Shown one piece after another: positions 54,045-63,573 of a stretch of 64,000 nt of DNA. Every line of letters begins with the position of its first letter. The stretch's first letter is position 1. The notes below the pieces were generated by a model. It saw only the letters and a program-made list of their open reading frames with translations, was not told the origin of the DNA and did no database searches. Source of the stretch: an uncultured Prevotellaceae bacterium. GTDB taxonomy: Bacteria; Bacteroidota; Bacteroidia; Bacteroidales; Bacteroidaceae. The stretch spans positions 16,949 to 80,948 of the forward strand of contig CACYKA010000015.1 of NCBI GenBank assembly GCA_902774795.1, written 5' to 3'. The translations under genes were made by a program, and so were the position numbers.

Positions 54045-54938
54045 TTATTTTCGGGGCGAGATAGTTATGTACTTCGTCTGAACGCACATATCCTTGTCTG
54101 CACGACGAGCCTTTAAAATCCACTTCTGAAAGTCTTCCCACGACAACATGCGTGGGAACAGAGTACCATCTGAGGAATTCTTAAATCTGTCTAATGCTTT
54201 GGAGAATTTTTGTGGAGAGAAGATAAAATACAGCTGGTTGAGATCCTGATGATTCCCTTCTGTCGTCAATGTGTATTCATCTATTTCATCAGGATTCTCA
54301 TCTTCTGTATATACTTTTCTACTGAAGAACTTATATTCCTTTCCATGCACAACCCTCTGAATACCTTCTTTATTGCCAGCATACGGCAATAGGCAATAAG
54401 CTGTCTCACCATCAAGAAGGTATATAGTAAGATAGCCGTCAACAGGAGACATGAAGTGGATATATATATTGTTTCCTGCTGTAAATTCGGTACTTTCAAA
54501 AGACACATCAGGCTTATTTCTCAATATTTTAGCCTCGAATGCTATCGTATTGTTCACCACTTCGCGTGCTTTTCCTTTAACCGTTGCCGTAAAATAGAGG
54601 ACACCACCTTCCAGAGAGGTCGTCACTTTAGGTTCTTCTATATCTGCCAACCATTCCCCATTTAATTCTCCCTCCGAGCCAAGATGAACAAACTTGGATT
54701 CCGTCATGCTGTTCTTAGTGATAATGCTGGTAGCAGAAGCTCCGCTTACAACAGTTCCAAAGTTCTCGCGCAACGCTTCAACCTTGGCACGATTTACCGC
54801 ATTGCGTTTTGCTTGCTCCATGCTCTCATTATGAGAAGGATGATATACATATGTATATTCAACTGTTTTTATTTTCTGTCCCCAAATTGAAGGGGCAAAT
54901 ATCATCAAAAATACTATATATGTTATTAGACGCTTCAT
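54045..54938 (-). CDS. Secreted DUF4384 protein, last gene of the caspase operon
   Basis: 297 residues with a signal peptide ending IWGQ. The N-terminal part (SMEQAKRNAVNRAKVEALRENFG) looks like the first helix of LPP20/flagellar-assembly-type lipoprotein domains. The DUF4384 domain is at about residues 145-230 (FTAGNNIYIHFMSPVDGYLTIYLLDG, CLLPYAGNKEGIQ). DUF4384 is often next to or fused with caspase-like peptidases, which fits the gene immediately upstream (19 bp away). Function unknown. Confidence 0.82.
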   Translation of the reverse strand: MKRLITYIVFLMIFAPSIWGQKIKTVEYTYVYHPSHNESMEQAKRNAVNRAKVEALRENFGTVVSGASATSIITKNSMTESKFVHLGSEGELNGEWLADIEEPKVTTSLEGGVLYFTATVKGKAREVVNNTIAFEAKILRNKPDVSFESTEFTAGNNIYIHFMSPVDGYLTIYLLDGETAYCLLPYAGNKEGIQRVVHGKEYKFFSRKVYTEDENPDEIDEYTLTTEGNHQDLNQLYFIFSPQKFSKALDRFKNSSDGTLFPRMLSWEDFQKWILKARRADKDMCVQTKYITISPRK

Positions 54939-54957
54939 AATGAGAGGTTATCAATCT

Positions 54958-57507
54958 TTATTTGTCCAATCTCCACCCGCTCCATTCTGATGCAGGTAAA
55001 GCCGAATGAGTTGTTGGTGTCTGTATTTTTCCGTTAAGGCGCAAACTGTTTTGCTTAACGTTTTTACTGATATATTCTGCCAGATTCTTTAAGTTAGTCT
55101 TACCCTTGTCTTCCTGCAGTTTCTTTAGCAAGAAGTAGGTAAAAAGTCCATGTTTCTGATTATGGTATGGATACGCAGTTTCATTACCCGTACATGCGCT
55201 GAAAACGACCATATTGGTAGTTGGGGTTTCTTCTCTTGGGGTTATTATAACACCACGTGCCTCCCTATCCATCATAACACCATCTTTCTTTGTTCCGCTG
55301 AAACAAGCATCAAGGAAAACCGTAACAGAGGCTGGATTGTAAGCTGTCAGCTCCTTATAAAATGTAGACAACTTATAACCAGTGGATATATTACGCGGAG
55401 ACGCATCAACAGGAAGCAGGTATGATTCATTTGTACGAGGGTCTGGAAGACCATGACCAGAGAAATATACTATAAGTTTCATTTTCTCATAAACTCTCTC
55501 GAAATCCTTTATCTGGTCAATTACATCAATCATTTCATTTACTGTGGCATTTTCCTTGAATTTGATATTATCAGCAGGTACGCCTAACACTTCCTCGCAA
55601 TAACGTTTAAAACTCTTTCCATCGCGTAGCGCATATGGAACATCATCAACATTCTTATAGTTTTCATTTGCTATGATAAGCGCAAATGTATTATCATTTC
55701 GATCTTTATTTTTAGGAATATTGACATCGACAGTAGATTCACCTACGTTGATAGGCTCATCAACAGGTGCTTCTTCCTGCTTTACTGCAGGTGTTTCATC
55801 ATTATCAATGGTAGCCAGCAAATCGTCATCATTCCATTCCGGCCTTGCTATACGGATACGTCCATATGTTAACTGCTCGTTGGCATCATACAGATAAGAC
55901 TTACCGTCTGGCGTAGCGAATATAGCTTTTGACAACAGCAGTTTACCTGCCTTATCAACCTTGAATTGTGGAGCTTGTATCTTCACGCCGCTCCAACTGT
56001 CCTTAAATTTCTTTGCCTCATCGTTTGCGATAGGCACTTTGATATAGATATCACCTTGACGTGTCTGGATACGATATGTCTGATGATCAGGGTCGTATGG
56101 CTTGATGGTCAGGTCATCAAGGTTATATGTATAACTGTATTCTTGAATATATTCTTGTTCCAGGTTGTTTCTGCTCTGAATAATAAGTTCCCTGCGTTTC
56201 TCCGGGTTCACACGCTTTTGGTACTTATCTGCAGGCTCAAATTCTCCTCGTCTCTCCCAATCTGCTAATATCTTTTCTAATTTTGGCTGATACCATTCAT
56301 TGAAATTTGGCACTCCCTTGGAATTACTCTGCGCAGGTGCTTGAAGACTAACATTTTGCCGTGTCTGCTCTCGCAGGCCATCGGCTTCCGCTCCACGTCC
56401 CACCTGTGTAAGAGCATCAGAAAGAGCAATTATAATACGCCGATCCTCATTAACCGCCTCCGGCAGTTTACTAATAGGCTCCAACAGCGTTATTGCCTTG
56501 TTGAAATGATCTGTGGCATCACCGCGCAAGGTTTTGAATTGCTCCGGAGATGTCGCACTATTACTCTCATTAATAAGTACACCCGCCAGATTATAATGAC
56601 AGAAAGCGAGTTGCTTGATAAAACTGATGTTATCCGGGGTCTGGTCATAGAATTCCTGATATATTGGAAGAGCCTCTGTAAATCGGCCGTTCTGGTCATC
56701 AAGAGAAGCCTTGAAAAGCTTTAGGTTCGGGTCGGTGGGAGCCAAAACCATAGCTTTATACAACATTTCCTCCGCCTTTTCTTTATTATTACGACGGACA
56801 TACAGCATTATAGCTTGCTTTAACATCTTAAGGCTGCGAGGATAATTCATTATACCCTCATCCAGAACCATAGCTTCATCATCATACCGCTCCAAAATCT
56901 CCAAATCAGCAGCAAGGAATTCATAGCATGTCTGCTGATTATTCTTATCTCCCAACTCTATATACTCTTGCAGATAATTTACGGCCGTCTCATAGTCACG
57001 TGAATTATGAGCTTCGGCAGCTACGATGAACACATAAGCCGGATACTGCCCATTACGCGGGAACTGTTCCCCTTCAAAGAAGGGTAGATGTGGAATATTA
57101 AGGTAACATTCCAAATATTTGGCAGCAGTGCGATTATCCCCATTACTGCTATAGTAAATGCCTGCTATCTCGCATTCTGGACGCAACTGACGCATCTTCA
57201 CTTTGATAACAGACAGATGTGACATATAATCCTCTCCGAGACATTTCATATACCATTTGAAACAATCCATGAGAACCTTATATAATTCTTCCTTGTTTGT
57301 GGACAGGTCCTCCTTCATCATGAAGAACTGTGCATACGTCACCTCTGCCGAGTCAAAGTATATTTCTATAGGCGGAATTGCTATTGAGTCTGAATCCGAC
57401 TTCTCATCAGGCAACTGCGCAGACGACCCTGGCGTCTGTGCGTAAGACAGCACAATAAAGGATAATGCTACAAAGAGAAAAGTATATCGTTTCACTGAGT
57501 TCATCAT
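54958..57507 (-). CDS. Exported TPR-caspase (peptidase C14) protein
   Basis: 849 residues. Signal peptide ending LSYAQ, TPR-like helical repeats (about residues 95-390), a middle region with WYQPKLEKILADWERRGEFEP, and a C-terminal caspase domain (600-849). The dyad is in place: His685 in VYFSGHGLP and Cys735 in VFLDACFSG. ALIIANENYKN is the first strand of the fold. A cysteine peptidase acting outside the cytoplasm; basic P1 preference is typical of bacterial relatives but unproven here. Confidence 0.92.
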   Translation of the reverse strand: MMNSVKRYTFLFVALSFIVLSYAQTPGSSAQLPDEKSDSDSIAIPPIEIYFDSAEVTYAQFFMMKEDLSTNKEELYKVLMDCFKWYMKCLGEDYMSHLSVIKVKMRQLRPECEIAGIYYSSNGDNRTAAKYLECYLNIPHLPFFEGEQFPRNGQYPAYVFIVAAEAHNSRDYETAVNYLQEYIELGDKNNQQTCYEFLAADLEILERYDDEAMVLDEGIMNYPRSLKMLKQAIMLYVRRNNKEKAEEMLYKAMVLAPTDPNLKLFKASLDDQNGRFTEALPIYQEFYDQTPDNISFIKQLAFCHYNLAGVLINESNSATSPEQFKTLRGDATDHFNKAITLLEPISKLPEAVNEDRRIIIALSDALTQVGRGAEADGLREQTRQNVSLQAPAQSNSKGVPNFNEWYQPKLEKILADWERRGEFEPADKYQKRVNPEKRRELIIQSRNNLEQEYIQEYSYTYNLDDLTIKPYDPDHQTYRIQTRQGDIYIKVPIANDEAKKFKDSWSGVKIQAPQFKVDKAGKLLLSKAIFATPDGKSYLYDANEQLTYGRIRIARPEWNDDDLLATIDNDETPAVKQEEAPVDEPINVGESTVDVNIPKNKDRNDNTFALIIANENYKNVDDVPYALRDGKSFKRYCEEVLGVPADNIKFKENATVNEMIDVIDQIKDFERVYEKMKLIVYFSGHGLPDPRTNESYLLPVDASPRNISTGYKLSTFYKELTAYNPASVTVFLDACFSGTKKDGVMMDREARGVIITPREETPTTNMVVFSACTGNETAYPYHNQKHGLFTYFLLKKLQEDKGKTNLKNLAEYISKNVKQNSLRLNGKIQTPTTHSALPASEWSGWRLDK

Positions 57508-57523
57508 ATGTCTTTTAAGAGAA

Positions 57524-57553
57524 GTCTATCCCCAGCATATTCCGGGGATAGAC
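57524..57553. other. Intergenic hairpin between the barrel and caspase genes
   Basis: Perfect 10-bp stem gtctatcccc / ggggatagac with a 10-base loop, in the 63-bp gap. No strong T-run on the minus strand, so more likely a processing or partial-termination site than a full terminator. Confidence 0.6.
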
Positions 57554-57570
57554 TTATACATTATATATTA

Positions 57571-59325
57571 TTAATATGCTACATCGTGGAAGACGAATTT
57601 CACTGCTACTCGACGGAATTCTGAACCTTCCTTGTCAGAAACCTTAACAGCATAATTCTCATCCAGTTTCATATCATTCAGTTTAGGAACGCTCTTCATG
57701 ATTGCACTGCGTAAGCTGGTAGCACGTACCAATGACAGTTCCTCATTAGAGTTAATGCCTGTAGCCTTGGTGATAGTCATCGTCTGCTGCTTTCCGTTAA
57801 CATCAACAGCCTGATTAGTGATGTCACCGTATCTGCCGTTGTACTTAATTGTCCTACGAACTGGCTTAGCGTCAGCAGAACCCTGATAGTCGATTGATAC
57901 AGACTTGCCTGGTACAAGATACTTAGCGAAGTCACCATTCGTAAACTGATCGATAATCTTCAGCATCGCTGTAGAAGCTGCAGACTGGTCTGCATCATAC
58001 TTACCAGGAGCAAAGTCATCCTTAACGCTGAAGCCGTCCTTAACCGTATAATTGTAGTCAATGATATAGTCTGCCTTGTTTTCCTTGGTAGGAACTAAGC
58101 GTGCATTGACATTGATGGTAGTATTGTCCGTAAGAATACCCTGAGACTTTGCTTCCATGATAGCCTTGTCGGTAATCTGCTGCAAACGTACACGGTTCTC
58201 CATGGCCTGCTGTACAGAAGCGAGTGGCATGAAGCCATCAGTAGCAACCTGCTTACCGTCACGTGTATTAATATAGGTGTATTTCTTTCCTGTTACAGGG
58301 TTTATCACGTCAGTGTAGAGAATTTCGAACTTGTCACCTGGATTCAGGTTATAGACCGTATTGGTAAACTGAAGGTCCTTTGCGCTCTTGATTGATGCTA
58401 TTTCAGACTCTGGCACATTGAGAGAAATCGTAGGCATATCAGTAAATCCTACACCCAGAAGACTGGCACTCTGGTTATATGTCAGGTCATTAGCGGTCGA
58501 ATTGGCACGGCCATTAGCAAATTCCGTAGAGAGATCCTTTGTAAATTGCAGACGCTGTGTCTCAATAGCCTCAGGTGTGGTACGAGCTATATAGTCAGCT
58601 TTACTCTCGCCTTTGACACGCTTCATCCACATCTTCATACGCTCGTTAACTCCAGCCTGCATCTGCTCATAGAGTGACAAAGGCTGAGCATTTGTAACTG
58701 CTTTTTCTACAACATGTACCTTATGACCGAAATTATAAGCGACACCTACGAGCAGAGATGAGAACCAGTCACTGGAGTTGTTTTGACGTCCATTGAAGTA
58801 GTCGGCAGTGTTATTCATTCTGTATTCCAGAGAAACACTTATCGGCTTTGAAATCTGATAGTCAAAGCCTGCACCTACACGCAGATTACGGGCAATGTCC
58901 GGCTTTGTCGAACGGGGACGGTCGCCTTTATCAACAATTGCATTAAGACCTATACCACCTAATATGTAGAGTTTCATCTTAGAATCACTCATACCGATGA
59001 ATGAGAACAGGTTAATCATAGCATCAAGGTCGAAGTTCATATATTTGTATGACCCATAGCTATCACCCAACTTAACGGCTGAGTTCAGTCCCTCAATACC
59101 AAAACGTGCGCCTATAACAGGTGCAAACCAAGTACCCACATTCAGTCCAAAGTTCGGCTTCAACAAGTCACCACGTGTACCTGGAGTGAAAGGCATGTGC
59201 AAACCGCCCTGTCCCTGAACGAAGTAGTAAGAAGTGTAGCTTTCACTCGTCTGAGTCTGAGCGCTCACTACTGTTGGAGCAGCCATTAATGCTGCTGCCA
59301 GCACTAAAAGTTTAAATTTCTTCAT
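57571..59325 (-). CDS. OmpA-like beta-barrel protein with a large C-terminal domain
   Basis: 584 residues with a signal peptide ending VVSAQ. A barrel of about eight strands fills residues 25-215 (ISKPISVSLEYRMNNTADYF, LVGVAYNFGHKV). A linker with LSLYEQMQAGVNERMKMWM follows, and the rest is a soluble domain ending in an OmpA-like pattern (LSLVRATSLRSAIMKSVPKL, EFRRVAVKFVFHDVAY) that lacks the strict peptidoglycan-binding residues. Probable outer-membrane anchor of the operon. Exact family not recognised. Confidence 0.75.
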   Translation of the reverse strand: MKKFKLLVLAAALMAAPTVVSAQTQTSESYTSYYFVQGQGGLHMPFTPGTRGDLLKPNFGLNVGTWFAPVIGARFGIEGLNSAVKLGDSYGSYKYMNFDLDAMINLFSFIGMSDSKMKLYILGGIGLNAIVDKGDRPRSTKPDIARNLRVGAGFDYQISKPISVSLEYRMNNTADYFNGRQNNSSDWFSSLLVGVAYNFGHKVHVVEKAVTNAQPLSLYEQMQAGVNERMKMWMKRVKGESKADYIARTTPEAIETQRLQFTKDLSTEFANGRANSTANDLTYNQSASLLGVGFTDMPTISLNVPESEIASIKSAKDLQFTNTVYNLNPGDKFEILYTDVINPVTGKKYTYINTRDGKQVATDGFMPLASVQQAMENRVRLQQITDKAIMEAKSQGILTDNTTINVNARLVPTKENKADYIIDYNYTVKDGFSVKDDFAPGKYDADQSAASTAMLKIIDQFTNGDFAKYLVPGKSVSIDYQGSADAKPVRRTIKYNGRYGDITNQAVDVNGKQQTMTITKATGINSNEELSLVRATSLRSAIMKSVPKLNDMKLDENYAVKVSDKEGSEFRRVAVKFVFHDVAY

Positions 59326-59376
59326 GTTCTTAATTTTTGTAGGTTAAAGAGTTATTTTCTGTTATGTGATATTACC

Positions 59377-61353
59377 TTATAGTTTTTTATAGTTAGAATC
59401 CAACAGTATCAGGGTTATGCCATTAGGTTCCATAGCCGCCTGCCCAACTGAAGCTCCAATATATGTTGGATCGCATACTGTGAACTTTCTGTTATCATAC
59501 ATATAGTAATCGCCATCTATATCCTCTTTGAAATCTACAGCCATTGCCAGATGACCAGGGTAATAAACCAGCACCACATCCAACCCAACAAGGTCGCGAA
59601 CCAGATGTGACAGCAAGATAGACCTGTCTTCACAGTCACAATATGGATAGAACAGGCTCTCTTCCCCGAAGAATGCACGGTCCTGTCCCCAGACATTATC
59701 ATCATACTCATATTCCAGTCCTGTCTGAACCCAGTTGAGCAGATGCTGTACAGCCTCCAACTTAGACATTCCTGCCAGCTTTTCCCTCATCTGAGGATAA
59801 AGCTGCTCCTCAAGGCCCTTGTCCATTGGGGTATTGGCATACATAGCCCAACGCGTCATAAAATTATTATTAATAGAAGACGACGGATATGTCTCATAGA
59901 AGTCTATGTAGTTTTTATTTGACTTGATAGTAAAGCTGAAATCGCTGTATCTGCGTGAAGTTATTGTACGCTCTACTGTCGGATTCGGACTAAATTCCTG
60001 CACTACAGAAATCTGCAGTGAAAGTGTACTCTCCTTCGGGAAACCTGCCTTACATATTTTCAGGGAACCATCTTTGTTGCCTTCCAAAAGGAAATATGAC
60101 TCGTTGTCAATATAGAAAAATGACTTGTTATATAGCATATAGTCACTTGCTACCAGCATATACAATTTTGTGCCATCCTGGGCGAGGCGCATCTTATATC
60201 CCGACTGTGAATACAAGAATGCAAGTGCCAATGTTGCCTCGTTGGAATTCTCGCCATAGAAATGGTTTGTCAGGGCCAGCAACATCTGGTAGTATGCCCA
60301 GTCAGAGAGAGAATGATTCTTGCGCTCCTGCAGACAATCAAAGAGCATGTTGTCGAACTGTGTCTGTGAGAACTTTGTTATGGCATCAGCCACATCATTC
60401 TCATTCACGCTTGGCAGAGAGAAACGGCAGTTGTCACCGATACGCACACGGCACTTGGTGCCAAACAAATCAAATGCCATGTAATCATTAGAGCTTTCCT
60501 GCTGCTCATGTACCTCTGACAGAGGTTCTGGCTGCTTCACCACAGGTGGTGGAGGCAGCACCTTTTCATACGTCAGCTGCACATTCTGCTTTTCTACAGG
60601 CTTTGGCTTAACAACAGGCTTCGGAGTATCAACAGGCTTCTTGTCTGCAGAGCCCTTGTCAGCCTGAGCATTATCTTTATTCTTTCTCTTGAACAATTTC
60701 TTCAATTGGTTTCCAAACCAAGAAGCGGTCTCTGCATCGGCATCAGGTGCCAGCACAGGCACCACCTCTTCCTCTTCTGGAACAGGAACAGGCTTCTCTG
60801 GCTTAAACTGTTGCCATGCTTCACGCACGAACTTTGCATAGTCTTCCAGACACTTCTTGCGGAAATCATCATAGTCGCGACGTGCGCCTTTGCTGAAAGC
60901 ATCGAATTCTGCACGCAAATCGCGCTCCTTACTATCCTTCTTCACGTATTTCTCGCGAGTCACAGTGGCAGGATCGCTGACATAGCGCGCCTTCACTATC
61001 GGAGCCTTGCGCACCTCCGCTAAAACGGACTTGACATAGTCTTTAGTACGTGTCAGCACGTTATGGCTGCTGGCTGCAAGTTTCTCTTCCACCGCAGCCC
61101 AGCCTATAGTCTTGATAGTATATTCTTTGTTGCTGGCCTCGTCAATTAACGTCAGCGAGCCATTGTAAGGAATATACACCATAGTCTCCTTGTCAAGAGT
61201 AGAGCCCTTACTCAATGGATACTTATGACCTTTATTTATATATTCAGCATTTCCTGTAACAGACGTCACGATGAGCCGCTGCTGTGCTTGCACTGCCATG
61301 GCTAGCATCAGGAAAGCGCAGACAAAAGCTGAAAAAATTCTTCTGTTCATCAT
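59377..61353 (-). CDS. Secreted FecR-like / transglutaminase-like cysteine protein
   Basis: 658 residues with a signal peptide ending AVQAQ. Residues 25-90 (VTSVTGNAEYINKGHKYPLSKG) resemble a FecR domain. A long charged, Pro/Lys-rich region follows (about 195-285). The C-terminal part carries a transglutaminase/papain-like triad: Cys574 in YCDCEDRSILL, His601 in YYPGHLAMAV and Asp628 in CDPTYIG. It may cross-link, cleave or bind peptides in the periplasm. Starts with ATGA overlap to the CHASE2 gene. Confidence 0.78.
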   Translation of the reverse strand: MMNRRIFSAFVCAFLMLAMAVQAQQRLIVTSVTGNAEYINKGHKYPLSKGSTLDKETMVYIPYNGSLTLIDEASNKEYTIKTIGWAAVEEKLAASSHNVLTRTKDYVKSVLAEVRKAPIVKARYVSDPATVTREKYVKKDSKERDLRAEFDAFSKGARRDYDDFRKKCLEDYAKFVREAWQQFKPEKPVPVPEEEEVVPVLAPDADAETASWFGNQLKKLFKRKNKDNAQADKGSADKKPVDTPKPVVKPKPVEKQNVQLTYEKVLPPPPVVKQPEPLSEVHEQQESSNDYMAFDLFGTKCRVRIGDNCRFSLPSVNENDVADAITKFSQTQFDNMLFDCLQERKNHSLSDWAYYQMLLALTNHFYGENSNEATLALAFLYSQSGYKMRLAQDGTKLYMLVASDYMLYNKSFFYIDNESYFLLEGNKDGSLKICKAGFPKESTLSLQISVVQEFSPNPTVERTITSRRYSDFSFTIKSNKNYIDFYETYPSSSINNNFMTRWAMYANTPMDKGLEEQLYPQMREKLAGMSKLEAVQHLLNWVQTGLEYEYDDNVWGQDRAFFGEESLFYPYCDCEDRSILLSHLVRDLVGLDVVLVYYPGHLAMAVDFKEDIDGDYYMYDNRKFTVCDPTYIGASVGQAAMEPNGITLILLDSNYKKL

Positions 61354-62462
61354 TGTTCACTTTTATAGTTAACTATTGTATCATACAGGTTTATAGCAGA
61401 CGGTATCACAGCAGACGCCGCGATGGCATATCCCAAGTTGAAACTAATATTGTATTGGCAGAAGAGGATGAATGCAATCCACATCAATACAGCCACTACC
61501 GAGAATACCACGAGTCCTACAGCAAGTCCCAGCGACAGTATTGCGCGGACAAAAATCTTTCGTCTCTTGGCAAATTCAAGGTACTGCACCCTGACAAACG
61601 TTATCAGCATCACCACAATGAATGAGATGAGCCACATCGGCCATCCAGACACCACCTTCACATCGTCATGCTTCAGCATTGTATTGATACCGTATGCCAG
61701 CAGTTCCGTACCTGCAATCTTGCCCAGCGGGGTATAGTGCATGTCCGTTTCCTCCCTCATAGCGCCGAGCAGTACAACGCGGTCTTCTATCAGTTCTGGA
61801 TGCATCATGACATCCGAATACTTAAGCACCTCAAAGTGTGTCGGGGTGAAGTTTATGCGTATCTCCTTGTCACTCAACGGCATCACCTCTTCTCCGGCAT
61901 AGCGATCAGCAACTTTCTTGATGAAAGACGGATATAACTTGCCATTGTTCATGCGTCCAATGCTCAAGTTACGCTTTAATCCCCCATACAATTGTCTCGG
62001 CATATTGACATAAGCCTCTGCTATAGAGTCATTGGGCATGAAGAATGAATGAACTTCCTCACCTGTCCTGTCAATAATCTTATAGGCAAATATCGCATTG
62101 CTCTGACGTACTATTTCCTGGAGCATCTGATCACCGATGGTATCTTCTTTCAGACCTTCAAACACTATATCCACACCAAGTACCTTTGGTTTCAGCGCAG
62201 AAATCTCAGAAATAGTATTTGCAAGGTCACGACGGCTGATTAGTTCGGTCATGTCAACAATGGTAACCACGCGGTTGGTGTCAACATCGTCTGATGTGCT
62301 CAATATCTGGTAATAGAAGTCCTCGAAAGAGTAGTCGCCGATAGCCTTTGCTACGGGACTGAACACCTTCAGGTTAAATGCGAACAAGGCATAGACAGCG
62401 ATTATGACAAACGCCATCACCGTGATGCCCGCATATCGTATGATACTGTTATTCTTTAGCAT
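61350..62462 (-). CDS. CHASE2-domain membrane sensor protein
   Basis: 370 residues: one N-terminal helix (about 10-30), an extracytoplasmic CHASE2 domain (about 35-270; VVTIVDMTELISRRDLANTI, PKVLGVDIVFEG, VVLLGAMREETDMHYTPLG), then three membrane helices ending the protein. No kinase, cyclase or other output domain follows, so a signal must pass to a partner. Within the operon the partners would be the FecR/transglutaminase-like protein (ATGA overlap) or the caspase. Confidence 0.88.
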   Translation of the reverse strand: MLKNNSIIRYAGITVMAFVIIAVYALFAFNLKVFSPVAKAIGDYSFEDFYYQILSTSDDVDTNRVVTIVDMTELISRRDLANTISEISALKPKVLGVDIVFEGLKEDTIGDQMLQEIVRQSNAIFAYKIIDRTGEEVHSFFMPNDSIAEAYVNMPRQLYGGLKRNLSIGRMNNGKLYPSFIKKVADRYAGEEVMPLSDKEIRINFTPTHFEVLKYSDVMMHPELIEDRVVLLGAMREETDMHYTPLGKIAGTELLAYGINTMLKHDDVKVVSGWPMWLISFIVVMLITFVRVQYLEFAKRRKIFVRAILSLGLAVGLVVFSVVAVLMWIAFILFCQYNISFNLGYAIAASAVIPSAINLYDTIVNYKSEQ

Positions 62463-62501
62463 TAAGCATCTATTTTTTTACTCCAAATTATGAATTATGC
62501 A

Positions 62502-63158
62502 TTATTTGGAAAGCATCTCCATTGTCTTCTCGCTCATCTTCATGCCACGCTTCTCCATCTCCTCGCGAATAGCGTTCTTGGCGATTTCTTTAATGTCAGC
62601 AGACTTGACAGCCAAGCGTATCAACACTTCTCTGTTCTTATTTGGCAGAACACGGAAAGCCTCAACAGCCACAGTTGTACGACCCAGTTTCTGTGAGAAA
62701 ATTGTCTTAGATTCACTCAGCATGGTCGTCATAGAAGCAGCATCTTCATTTTCCAGCTGCTTGTTACCGACCATATTGTCTATCAAGCTGGTAGCCTCAG
62801 AGCTTATGCTGCCTGCAATTTCCAAGCGGGCAAGTTCTCTCGCCTGCATACGTGCTGCATCATAGTTTCCTGCAACACTCTTTCCCTCACCGAGAATATA
62901 CAACTGGTTCATATCATCATCAACGTCAAGTGCATACATATATGCTCTGTCCAGCTGCTTCTCCAGTGGCAGGGCTCCAGGTGACACCTGCCACCCCTCT
63001 TTTTCCATCTTCTTAGCCTCTTTGCGGGCATCCTTGGAAGCCTTTTCTTTCAAAGTAGCCTTTGCCTGCTTTGACTTCATCTGCGCTGTAGTCTGACACA
63101 TTGCACTCATTGATAACGACAGCACTACTGACATTACCAGAATTCTCATCGTCTTCAT
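62502..63158 (-). CDS. Secreted protein of unknown function, first gene of the caspase operon
   Basis: 218 residues with a signal peptide ending SAMCQ. Mostly helical and charged (KATLKEKASKDARKEAKKME), with ARMQARELARLEIAGSISSEA in the middle, a pattern seen in LPP20-type domains that often accompany DUF4384. The last codons lie beside two aattatg repeats (62487-62500). Transcription starts at the promoter at 63224-63255. Confidence 0.7.
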   Translation of the reverse strand: MKTMRILVMSVVLSLSMSAMCQTTAQMKSKQAKATLKEKASKDARKEAKKMEKEGWQVSPGALPLEKQLDRAYMYALDVDDDMNQLYILGEGKSVAGNYDAARMQARELARLEIAGSISSEATSLIDNMVGNKQLENEDAASMTTMLSESKTIFSQKLGRTTVAVEAFRVLPNKNREVLIRLAVKSADIKEIAKNAIREEMEKRGMKMSEKTMEMLSK

Positions 63159-63223
63159 AGTTTCCTATTGTTTAAGTTTACTTATATTTTAGATATTTCA
63201 CAATTCTTTCTTATAAATCGGTG

Positions 63224-63255
63224 CAAATATACACACTTTTGTAAAAATAACCAAA
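63224..63255 (-). promoter_or_regulatory. Consensus promoter of the caspase operon
   Basis: Minus strand TTTG (63252-63255), exactly 20 bases, TATATTTG (63224-63231), 66 bases before the first ATG. No other consensus promoter was seen between the six genes. Confidence 0.8.
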
Positions 63256-63288
63256 TAAAATTGAAAAAAATTGCACAATTTACACATT

Positions 63289-63300
63289 GTGGGCGTACAC
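63289..63300. promoter_or_regulatory. Shared motif gtgggcgtacac, site 3
   Basis: 33 bases upstream of the -33 box of the caspase operon; differs at one base from the sites before both OmpA paralogues. Confidence 0.45.
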
Positions 63301-63505
63301 ATAGAACATTGAAACCCACTCAAATCTAACGAAAAGCACATTGGAAGTGACTTTTCACGAGACATTATCTTAGCTTCAAGAACAAACCCCAAGAGAAAAA
63401 CTCCCGGGCTAATTCAAAAGGGAGAATGGACAGACTTAATAGGGAGAAGCAGTTGGGTGAATAGGGATAATCGGTTTAGGCGGACGCTTGGATGGCTCGG
63501 GGCAG

Positions 63506-63551
63506 ACAAAAAGACGGCTTAGGGCATCCAACTGTCTGCCTTAAGCCGTCT
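63506..63551 (-). terminator. Terminator of the HU-like gene
   Basis: Arms agacggcttagggca / tgccttaagccgtct (63512-63526, 63537-63551), 14 of 15 paired, then tttttg on the minus strand. Confidence 0.88.
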
Positions 63552-63573
63552 CAATATAAATTATTGTACTTTT

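Larger units (their letters stand above)
63159..63505. other. Upstream region of the caspase operon
   Basis: No convincing ORF; a 64-codon frame at 63198-63392 covers the promoter and is discounted. It holds the promoter, the motif at 63289-63300 and unremarkable sequence up to the HU-like gene's terminator. Confidence 0.65.

Noticed and set aside
54037-54057. gcccc-ggggc hairpin at the end of fabG and the DUF4384 gene
   Set aside because: Overlaps the DUF4384 stop codon and has no T-run on either strand, so not called a terminator.
63198-63392. 64-codon minus-strand ORF before the caspase operon
   Set aside because: It covers the consensus promoter and the shared motif.
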